Source of the DNA: Bacteroidales bacterium | GTDB lineage: Bacteria; Bacteroidota; Bacteroidia; Bacteroidales; NBLH01 | Assembly (NCBI GenBank): GCA_027083715.1 | Contig: JALWNR010000117.1 | Location: forward strand, 1 to 7,405 | Direction: 5' to 3' | DNA length: 7,405 nucleotides | Part shown: positions 1 to 5,801 of the stretch, one piece after another | Position numbering within the stretch: the first letter of the stretch is position 1 | Layout: every line of letters begins with the position of its first letter | Translations under genes and position numbers: made by a program | Notes under the pieces: model-generated | The model's input: the letters and a program-made list of their open reading frames with translations, nothing else | Told to the model about the DNA's origin: nothing | The model's database searches: none

Positions 1-530
1 TCCTGTGTTTTTGATAAAAAAGTGGCATAACCATCGCTTGAAACGATGGTGTAATTGATGTAATAATCATTACCGATTTGACTGATACGTGCATCTTCAA
101 TTCCAAAGCTTTCGCTTTGGTCAAAAGGCAGAATAAACGGTTTTTCATCTACAATGAAGTTAATTCCGTCGTTGCTTCTTGCCAAACGTAAATGGCTCAA
201 TGAAGATAAATAATCTTTTCCTTTATAAAAAACTCCGCGTGTGTCTTTAAGTCTTAAATCCGGATCATTTTCTGTGATGTTTAATATTGCCATTTCATTT
301 TTACCTTCGGTAAATTTAAAATAAGGAACTGAAACCAAGCCATTTTTCTTTACCGTTTTTTCTGCTACTCTAATTATTAAAATAATTTCGTTTTTATATT
401 GTGTTGCTGCAGGATTAAAAGCACCTACCACTTGTAACCCTTTTGTCGATGGATTAATCATTTTTGGGGTGATTAATGGGTTTTTTGAACAGCGATACAG
501 CATAATTTGTTGAAGTTTAAATTTATTCAT
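1..530 (-). CDS. GH130-like glycoside phosphorylase or mannosidase, N-terminal part (gene cut by window edge)
   Basis: An open leftward frame of 176 codons starts at ATG 530 and runs off the left edge, so about half of a typical 300-360 residue GH130 protein is present. Visible family features are an FNPAA segment (residues 38-42) followed by a strand ending in Arg (IIRVAE, 52-57), an S-x-LRLARSNDG segment (112-122), and GIEDARI (143-149). The last corresponds to the GVEDPRI signature of the five-bladed propeller fold, whose Asp (here D146) is the proposed catalytic acid. GH130 enzymes phosphorolyse or hydrolyse beta-1,4- or beta-1,2-mannosides. The subfamily cannot be settled because later phosphate-contacting residues are missing. 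No signal peptide is visible, so it is probably cytoplasmic. An in-frame ATG at 503 (MLYRCSKNPL) is a credible alternative start, because GH130 proteins often begin close to such an 'NPL' motif. It is transcribed away from ftsX. Some homologues may carry misleading names in databases. Confidence 0.72.
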   Translation of the reverse strand, partial: MNKFKLQQIMLYRCSKNPLITPKMINPSTKGLQVVGAFNPAATQYKNEIILIIRVAEKTVKKNGLVSVPYFKFTEGKNEMAILNITENDPDLRLKDTRGVFYKGKDYLSSLSHLRLARSNDGINFIVDEKPFILPFDQSESFGIEDARISQIGNDYYINYTIVSSDGYATFLSKTQ

Positions 531-598
531 AAGTTACGAAAGTTTGGTTGATTTTCAAAGTAAATAAATATGTTTTTCAATTATATATTGCCGGTATT

Positions 599-630
599 TT
601 TGTTTATGAACTACTAAAAGAACAATTTTG
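599..630 (+). promoter_or_regulatory. Candidate Bacteroidota-type promoter for ftsX
   Basis: A -33-like TTTG lies at 599-602, then a 20-base spacer, then CAATTTTG at 623-630, which matches the -7 consensus TAnnTTTG at all but the first defined position. Transcription would start near 636, leaving a leader of about 57 bases before the ftsX ATG. A perfect TATTTTTG octamer at 595-602 overlaps the -33 box but has no good upstream partner. This is motif matching by eye in AT-rich DNA and is only suggestive. Confidence 0.35.
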
Positions 631-692
631 AATAACTTTTTGTAAAATATTTTTTACTTTTCGCAAAGTTTTATATTTTAGTGCTTTAAATT

Positions 693-1550
693 ATGTCGGA
701 AAGTAACAAAACATATTTGATTGGGTCATATACTTCTATTACCATAAGTATTTCTTTGGTGATTTTTATGTTGGGTTTAATGGCTTTGCTATTGATAAAT
801 GCCAAAAAACTTTCGGATTATGCCAAAGAAAATTTAGGCTTTTCTGTAGTTTTAATCAATGATAAAAAAGAAATGGACATAATCCGCTTACAAAAAGAAT
901 TGGATTTGGCTGATTTTGTTTTAGAAACCCGTTTTGTGAGTAAAGAGGAAGCAGCACGTGATTTGAAAGAAAATTTAGGTGAAGATTTTGTGGGGTTTTT
1001 AGGTTATAATCCTTTGTTGGCAACAATTGATGTGAAACTTAAAGCCGAATATGCAAACTCAGACAGCATAGCGGTTATTGAAAAGCGTTTGAAAAAAAAT
1101 CCTTTGGTGAAAGAAATTTATTATCAGAAATCATTGGTAAATCTGGTTAATGAAAATGTCCAAAAAATTACCATTATTTTGTTTGTATTCAGCTTGTTGT
1201 TTTTTTCTATTTCATTTGCCCTTATCAATAATACCATTAGACTTTCTTTTTACTCTAAGCGATTTTTAATCAATACAATGCAATTGGTTGGTGCAACGAA
1301 TGCTTTCATTCGTCGTCCGTTTTTGATTAAATCGGCATATTTTGGTGCATTAGGTGCTTTAATAGCTATTTTAATGATGATTGGTGTTATTTACTTTTTA
1401 CAAACTACACTTGAAGGACTGGTTATTGTTCATGATAAATGGCTGATACTTGGTATTATGCTTATTTCAGGAGTATTTATTTCATTGGTTTCTACGTGGC
1501 TGTCGGTAAATCGCTTCTTAAAATTGCAAACAGGAGAACTGTATTATTAG
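693..1550 (+). CDS. ftsX: Cell-division protein FtsX (ABC-transporter-like permease)
   Basis: FtsX is the membrane partner of the ATPase FtsE. In characterised bacteria the complex sits at the division site and activates peptidoglycan hydrolases through the FtsX extracytoplasmic domain. The 285-residue protein has the expected layout: short cytoplasmic N-terminus, TM1 (about 14-36), an extracytoplasmic domain (about 38-155), then TM2 (158-180), TM3 (214-236) and TM4 (250-272) forming the FtsX permease domain. The cytoplasmic signature NTMQLVGATNAFIRRPF (194-210) closely fits the family motif around 'LVGAT..FIR.PF'. Length is normal for Bacteroidota. The ATG at 693 is the first in frame and places TM1 correctly. 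No ftsE is nearby, which is usual in this phylum. The gene is monocistronic here: the next gene converges from the other side after 77 bases, so the DUF3098-uppP-truB genes that often follow ftsX in Bacteroidota are absent. Confidence 0.93.
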   Translation: MSESNKTYLIGSYTSITISISLVIFMLGLMALLLINAKKLSDYAKENLGFSVVLINDKKEMDIIRLQKELDLADFVLETRFVSKEEAARDLKENLGEDFVGFLGYNPLLATIDVKLKAEYANSDSIAVIEKRLKKNPLVKEIYYQKSLVNLVNENVQKITIILFVFSLLFFSISFALINNTIRLSFYSKRFLINTMQLVGATNAFIRRPFLIKSAYFGALGALIAILMMIGVIYFLQTTLEGLVIVHDKWLILGIMLISGVFISLVSTWLSVNRFLKLQTGELYY

Positions 1551-1551
1551 T

Positions 1552-1589
1552 TTTTAGACTGAAAGTTTATGATTTTTTAAAATCTAAAA
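1552..1589 (+). terminator. Weak AT-rich hairpin between convergent ftsX and flippase genes
   Basis: Just after the ftsX stop, TTTTAGA (1552-1558) can pair with TCTAAAA (1583-1589). Nested inside is an alternative stem GATTTT/AAAATC (1571-1576 with 1579-1584) with a two-base loop. The two stems share bases and cannot both form fully. Stems are almost all A-T and there is no clean T-run after a GC stem, so this is at best a weak terminator serving one or both convergent genes. Confidence 0.22.
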
Positions 1590-1627
1590 GCGATTGCCCT
1601 GACTAAATACTCGGCACATCAATTTTT

Positions 1628-3103
1628 TCACCTAATTTTGTTATAATATTTGCTTACTATTTCGTTTACATCCGGCGAAATTTTAAAAAGAACCGTAAAT
1701 AGTCCATATAGAACTGTAACAAAAGTACTTCTTAAAAAAATATCGAGGTAAAGATTATCTAAAACCGGAATAATTAGCGAAATTAAGTAAACAAATACTC
1801 CAATAATTGATAGTAAAATAAACTTAAAATTAAAGGGCTGCATATTAAATTTCAGGTAAACAAAAACAATACGAGTCAGTATAAATATACTTAACGAAAT
1901 TGCTGAAGCAACGGCAGCTCCCGTTATTCCCCAAAGGGGAATAAAAATCAGGTTGGTGATAACAATTAATAAAAAATAACCGATAATAAATCTGCTTAAA
2001 TATTTATAGTGTTTTGAGCTGGCAATAATGGTATTGTTTGCACCGCCTGCCATATCAAAAGTATATGCCAATCCGAAAAAGAAAATTACATATTTACCTG
2101 CTTCAAACGATGATGGTAAAATGCGAAATATATTGTGTATGTTTGCCCATAATCCTATGAAAACCAATAATCCGATTATGTATTGATTAATTGCCGTGGC
2201 ACGATAAACTTTACGAATTTCTTCTAAATCGTTTCGTTTCCATGCTTCGGCAATAATGGCAGAAGCAATTTTTAAAATAGCGCGCGAGGGTACCCTAATC
2301 AATGCTGCAAACACAAAAACCGTTGCGTATATTCCTGTTGCTTTAAGGCTCAGCATCGAACTCATCATTATTTTATCGGTTTGTATCGCAGCAATTCCTG
2401 CAATTCCATACAATATACCAAAAAGGCCCATGTCTATCATGCCTTTACGCAATTCGGGGGTGATAAATTTTAATTGAGGTTTAAGCACAAATTCTCCATC
2501 GATAGCCAACCAAACACAAAGAAGTATTGCCGGTAAAGCATTTGCAAAAATGTAGAACCAAATAAATGATTTAAAATTATACAATTGGTAATAATATAAA
2601 ATTAAAAACAATAAGATAGCAATCCTTTGTACAAATTCCTTTAAAAATATGCCCCTGACTGCCTGAAAAAGAACCGTATTATATATATCAATAATCATGA
2701 AAACAATGCCGAAAAAGATGAGCGGAATCAGATAATCAATATATTGAACAAAAAGTGGTGCATTTTCAATATTTTGATTGATTATTAAAGGTTTTACTAC
2801 GTAAAATAAGATGAGACTAATTAAAAAACCGGATAAAATAACGATTACGGTAATAAAAAAATATCCGTTATGATGATTTTCTTTGTTGCGGAAATAGGAA
2901 AACATGCGCACGGTAACACTTACAAAGCCCAAAGTACCTATTTGAGCAAAAAGTACCGAATAAGAAAGCAGGGTATTCAGCAAGCCAATTTGTTCTTCGC
3001 TTAATATTTTAGGGAAAAGAACAGATGTGGTAATAAAACCTACTAAAACCCCTATGTATAAAAAGAGGCTGCCCAGAATACTTTGTCTTTTAATTATTCC
3101 CAA
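1628..3103 (-). CDS. Wzx/MOP-type polysaccharide flippase
   Basis: A 491-residue very hydrophobic protein with about 14 predicted membrane helices (near 11-30, 42-63, 83-103, 121-141, 157-173, 180-200, 226-245, 255-275, 305-321, 336-352, 371-390, 393-413, 428-446, 452-473). This is the layout of the MOP superfamily polysaccharide transporters, which flip lipid-linked glycans across the inner membrane. Supporting motifs are the N-terminal segment with LFPKILSEEQIGLLN (29-43), typical of the first helix hairpin in these flippases, and QTDKIMMSSML...TGIYA (241-260), the conserved Asp-containing start of the second half. The cargo cannot be inferred: no glycosyltransferase, polymerase or sugar-nucleotide gene is in the window. 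The ATG at 3103 lies 18 bases after the stop of the upstream RDD gene with no room for a separate promoter, so the two are probably co-transcribed. It is not a MATE drug exporter judging by these motifs, but that distinction rests on eye inspection. Confidence 0.87.
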   Translation of the reverse strand: MGIIKRQSILGSLFLYIGVLVGFITTSVLFPKILSEEQIGLLNTLLSYSVLFAQIGTLGFVSVTVRMFSYFRNKENHHNGYFFITVIVILSGFLISLILFYVVKPLIINQNIENAPLFVQYIDYLIPLIFFGIVFMIIDIYNTVLFQAVRGIFLKEFVQRIAILLFLILYYYQLYNFKSFIWFYIFANALPAILLCVWLAIDGEFVLKPQLKFITPELRKGMIDMGLFGILYGIAGIAAIQTDKIMMSSMLSLKATGIYATVFVFAALIRVPSRAILKIASAIIAEAWKRNDLEEIRKVYRATAINQYIIGLLVFIGLWANIHNIFRILPSSFEAGKYVIFFFGLAYTFDMAGGANNTIIASSKHYKYLSRFIIGYFLLIVITNLIFIPLWGITGAAVASAISLSIFILTRIVFVYLKFNMQPFNFKFILLSIIGVFVYLISLIIPVLDNLYLDIFLRSTFVTVLYGLFTVLFKISPDVNEIVSKYYNKIR

Positions 3104-3121
3104 AGCTTTTGTTTTTAGAAG

Positions 3122-3862
3122 TTACATCAATTGTATTTCGTTATCCTGTAAAGATTCTTTTACAATATAATTATAGTCTTTAATAATAGTTTGTAAAAAT
3201 TGGCGTGGAGGCATAGTGGTTTTAATACCTGTTTTTTTCATAATGGCTTCTTTTGCATTGATAAGCATATTGGTTGTTTCTCTGCTGTAATTTTTTTTAT
3301 GATGATTCAGTACTTTATTAATTATTTTAATGTCTTTTTCATCTAATTTTTCCACTTGGCTGAATTGTAATTGGTAATCATCGGGCAATTTCCGGTAAAT
3401 AGATGTATTGATGTTTGTTTTTCGAGTAGTATCGATAACCGTAGTACCTGCTGCTAAATCACCCAGACGCTGCCCTTTACCGTTTATGGCTATGGTTATA
3501 ATTGCCACCGAACCATAAAATGGAATATCAATGATGCGAAAAATCCAACGTATAAAATAATCGATAACTGAGGGCTGAGCACCATCTAGTTTGACCACTC
3601 TGATGCTCAATGCCATTTTACCAAGTGATTGTCCCTGAAAAAATAATTCAGACAAAAAACTATAAAAAATAACAGGTAAGTATAATAATATCATTACGCT
3701 GGTATTTCTATTTGCTAGTAAACCTACAATAAAACTTACAAAAATACTGTAAAATATAATTATTATAAAATCAATAATCTGCGCCAGTATTCTTTTACCA
3801 ATACTTGCAGCAGGATGTGTAATTAATACATTTTGCGTTGTATTTATGTCAATTTGAGGCAT
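3122..3862 (-). CDS. RDD-family membrane protein
   Basis: A 246-residue protein with an RDD domain at about 18-145. The defining Arg and Asp are in the first helix (KRILAQIIDF, R24 and D31), followed by helices near 31-50, 56-72 and 106-127, the GQSLGKMALSIRVV motif (77-90) and the closing GQRLGDLAAGTTVID (130-144), all classic for the family. Residues 150-246 form a hydrophilic, Lys/Asn-rich and probably helical cytoplasmic tail. RDD proteins are mostly uncharacterised; a few have been linked to ion or Na+/H+ transport. I chose ATG 3862. Three codons upstream, at 3871, is an in-frame TTG giving a 249-residue version, but ATG preceded by ACAAAA is the more usual Bacteroidota start. The flippase gene begins 18 bases downstream, suggesting a two-gene transcript. 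Many Bacteroidota RDD genes sit beside SpoIIM/MoxR/DUF58 genes instead; none is seen here. Confidence 0.87.
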   Translation of the reverse strand: MPQIDINTTQNVLITHPAASIGKRILAQIIDFIIIIFYSIFVSFIVGLLANRNTSVMILLYLPVIFYSFLSELFFQGQSLGKMALSIRVVKLDGAQPSVIDYFIRWIFRIIDIPFYGSVAIITIAINGKGQRLGDLAAGTTVIDTTRKTNINTSIYRKLPDDYQLQFSQVEKLDEKDIKIINKVLNHHKKNYSRETTNMLINAKEAIMKKTGIKTTMPPRQFLQTIIKDYNYIVKESLQDNEIQLM

Positions 3863-3885
3863 TTTTGTCAAATAATTTAAAACTG

Positions 3886-3914
3886 CGAATATAACAAACT
3901 TATTTCAAACCAAA
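3886..3914 (-). promoter_or_regulatory. Candidate promoter for the RDD-flippase pair
   Basis: Read on the minus strand, TTTG (3914-3911) is followed after 17 bases by TATATTCG (3893-3886), one mismatch from TAnnTTTG. Transcription would begin near 3880, close to the RDD start at 3862. The spacer is a little short for the -33/-7 class, so this is tentative. Confidence 0.28.
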
Positions 3915-3951
3915 ATAGAGCAATTACAAACTCTGAGAATTACGAATTATA

Positions 3952-3969
3952 GTACTCTTAAAGAGTTAC
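3952..3969. repeat. Imperfect inverted repeat between flavoprotein and RDD genes
   Basis: GTACTCTT and AAGAGTTAC flank a single A and are complementary apart from one bulged T. It lies 47 bases after the flavoprotein stop and upstream of the candidate RDD promoter. It is not followed by a T-run on the minus strand, so it is not a standard terminator. An operator or chance are both possible. Confidence 0.35.
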
Positions 3970-4015
3970 CAAAATTTTCATGGCTTGGTATGGAAAAAGC
4001 ATGCTTGACTTGACA

Positions 4016-5635
4016 CTAGGCATTTACAATATGCGCTGCTGCAGTTTTTGCCGTTAATACACAAGTGCCCAAAAAGGTACCTTCCAGAGCACGTAATCCA
4101 TGCGAACCACCGCCTCCAAAACCGGCAGCTTCACCGGCAGCATATAAACCTTCAATAATTTGCTGTTTCCCTTTTTCATTGGGTCTTTGCAATACACGAC
4201 TGTGTAAATCGGTTTGAATACCACCCAAACTCTTGCGTGAAACAATAAACTCCCTGATAGCAATTAGCGGATAGGCTTTTTTATCATCAATTTTTTGAAA
4301 TTTACAGGTGCGTACTCTATCGCCCCGATACTGACGTGCATGTGCAATACGCCGCAACTGTTCATCGTTATGAAATTTCTTGCCGCGTGCTATGTTTTGA
4401 TCATAATCTTCAATGGTTTTTCGTAATATATCTACATCAACAGAATTATCGCCGGTAAGTTTATTCATTTTTTCTGCCAATTCATCAATGGAATTAGCAA
4501 CAATAAAATCTTCGGAATGTTTTTCCAATTCTTTGTAGAAATCTTTATTTCCTAATAATAAAGAGCTTAAAAATTTCAAAACTTTCTTTTCTTTAATGCC
4601 ATCGTTAAATTCCGAACCGGAAACTGCCAATTCCTTTAAGGCAATTTTTTTGTTTAAAATTTGCCAGGAGTACTTTTTTTCTTGTTCACAAATTTTTGTT
4701 ACTAAATAGCGTGTATCATAAGCGGTAATTAATGGTAGTGGACCCATACGTTTGCCTTCGTAATTTAACCATAAAGCTGATTTTGGTGGAACAAGACTCA
4801 AACCATGATTTTCTCTTTTAGGTCGAAAATGTCGAATACCTGCTGCATAATTCCACATTTTATCCAGATTAGTAATATTTGCTCCCAGTTTTTGGCTTGC
4901 ATCATGCATATCTCCCAAAGCAAATTGATGAGAACCATTGAGTATAACTTCAGGTGGATTACCCCAGTCTTTATGCCAGTATTTCCGAACCTTTTCTATA
5001 CTACCATTAATACCGCCTGTGGCTATAATAATGGCTTTGCCATAAGCTTCAATATATTCATTGTTTTTTTCGTTTGTTATTTTTAACCCGATAGCCTTTC
5101 TGTTTTCGGCGATGATTTCATGAACTTTATGATTAAAGTAAATTTTCAGCAAGTTATAATTCTTGTGTTTTTTTAGATACTCAATCAATGCTGTAATTAG
5201 TCCGTAACCGGTTCCCCAAACCATGTGAAAGCGTGGTACTGAGTTGCCGGGTTTGAACAATCCACGTTCAACCCAATGAACTACCGGAAAATAACTTACT
5301 TTTTTTGAAGTAAGCCAGCTATAAACTTCATCTGTTGAGTTGATAAATTTTTCTGCCCAACGTGCTCCCCATGATTGTTCATCATCAAATTCGGCAAAAG
5401 AAAACCAATCTTTTTTAGCAAGATTTTTATTATCTTTAATTCTGCTGCGTTTTTGTTGTGGTGAGTTTACAAAAAACATCCCTCCAAAGGATTCTTTTGC
5501 CAATCCTCCGAAGTTTTCTTTTTTATCACGTTCAAATATGATTACTGTTTTATTGTTTTCAATCAGCTCTATGGCTGCAACAATTCCGGCAATTCCGCCG
5601 CCTGCGATAAGTACATCTGCTTTAAGTTTTTCCAT
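4016..5635 (-). CDS. FAD-binding dehydrogenase of the KstD/fumarate-reductase flavoprotein group (COG3573-like)
   Basis: A 539-residue flavoprotein with no signal peptide or membrane helix. The N-terminal Rossmann motif is AGGGIAG (11-17), followed by the ribose-binding acidic residue at the end of the second strand (IIFERD, E35), then NFGGLAKESFGGMFFV (41-56). The segments GNSVPRFHMVWGTG (about 130-143), IIIATGGINGS (about 201-211) and SLVPPKSALWLNYEGKRM follow the order seen in the COG3573 'FAD-binding dehydrogenase' family. The C-terminal AAGEAAGFGGGGSHGLRALEGTFLG (499-523) completes the FAD site. Relatives such as 3-ketosteroid 1-dehydrogenases remove hydrogens across a C-C bond or reduce C=C bonds; the substrate of this subgroup is unknown to me, so steroid activity should not be assumed. 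The family length is about 550, so the gene is complete. It begins at ATG 5635, just after AAAAT. Neighbours give no pathway clue; it diverges from the aminopeptidase gene across a 166-base promoter region. Confidence 0.86.
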   Translation of the reverse strand: MEKLKADVLIAGGGIAGIVAAIELIENNKTVIIFERDKKENFGGLAKESFGGMFFVNSPQQKRSRIKDNKNLAKKDWFSFAEFDDEQSWGARWAEKFINSTDEVYSWLTSKKVSYFPVVHWVERGLFKPGNSVPRFHMVWGTGYGLITALIEYLKKHKNYNLLKIYFNHKVHEIIAENRKAIGLKITNEKNNEYIEAYGKAIIIATGGINGSIEKVRKYWHKDWGNPPEVILNGSHQFALGDMHDASQKLGANITNLDKMWNYAAGIRHFRPKRENHGLSLVPPKSALWLNYEGKRMGPLPLITAYDTRYLVTKICEQEKKYSWQILNKKIALKELAVSGSEFNDGIKEKKVLKFLSSLLLGNKDFYKELEKHSEDFIVANSIDELAEKMNKLTGDNSVDVDILRKTIEDYDQNIARGKKFHNDEQLRRIAHARQYRGDRVRTCKFQKIDDKKAYPLIAIREFIVSRKSLGGIQTDLHSRVLQRPNEKGKQQIIEGLYAAGEAAGFGGGGSHGLRALEGTFLGTCVLTAKTAAAHIVNA

Positions 5636-5714
5636 ATTTTTAATTTCGTATGTTTGGATTTTTATTTTGTGCTGTTAAAATATAAAAAAAAGAAATAGAT
5701 GGTGTTAATTCATT

Positions 5715-5744
5715 GAAAAATACCTCAATTAAATATTTGTCAAA
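5715..5744 (-). promoter_or_regulatory. Candidate promoter for the FAD-binding dehydrogenase
   Basis: On the minus strand, TTTG (5744-5741) is followed after 18 bases by TATTTTTC (5722-5715), one mismatch (last base) from TAnnTTTG. The start would be near 5709, giving a leader of about 75 bases. The -33 box lies in the right half of the palindrome at 5735-5745. Confidence 0.33.
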
Positions 5745-5745
5745 T
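5735..5745. repeat. Palindrome ATTTGTCAAAT in the divergent promoter region
   Basis: Arms ATTTG and CAAAT flank a single T, so each strand carries a TTTG facing outward. The core TTTGTCAAA recurs exactly at 5781-5789, 45 bases away and 13 bases before the aminopeptidase ATG, and again at 3864-3872 just upstream of the RDD ATG. It may be two back-to-back -33 boxes, an operator, or both. Confidence 0.45.
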
Positions 5746-5767
5746 CAATAAAATGATACTAATTTTA
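5736..5767 (+). promoter_or_regulatory. Candidate promoter for the aminopeptidase P gene
   Basis: TTTG (5736-5739) is followed after 20 bases by TAATTTTA (5760-5767), one mismatch (last base) from TAnnTTTG. Transcription would start near 5773 with a leader of about 29 bases. An alternative -7-like TTAATTTG at 5777-5784 has no suitably spaced TTTG. Confidence 0.33.
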
Positions 5768-5801
5768 TCCATTATATTAATTTGTCAAAAATAAAACAAC
5801 T

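Noticed and set aside
541..600. Possible promoter for the GH130-like gene (minus-strand TTACTTTG near 557-564)
   Set aside because: The only TTG upstream is about 14-15 bases away, too close for the -33/-7 class, so I did not annotate it.
2256..2477. Plus-strand open frame of 73 codons
   Set aside because: It lies antisense inside the flippase gene, has no recognisable domain, and is explained by the codon pattern of the real gene.
3997..4006. Perfect palindrome AAGCATGCTT just after the flavoprotein stop, followed on the minus strand by a few Ts
   Set aside because: With no loop bases it would fold to only three pairs, too weak for a terminator; ten-base palindromes arise by chance.
4054..4263. 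Minus-strand open frame of 69 codons
   Set aside because: It is a shifted-frame shadow within the flavoprotein's Gly-rich C-terminal coding region, and the in-frame protein has clear FAD motifs.
4805..5086. Plus-strand open frame of 93 codons, antisense to the flavoprotein
   Set aside because: It shows no family features and no promoter evidence, and is fully overlapped by a well-supported gene.
5340..5678. Plus-strand open frame of 112 codons overlapping the flavoprotein start
   Set aside because: The hydrophobic translation is the mirror of the Rossmann-fold coding region; its only non-overlapped part is about 43 bases of AT-rich leader.
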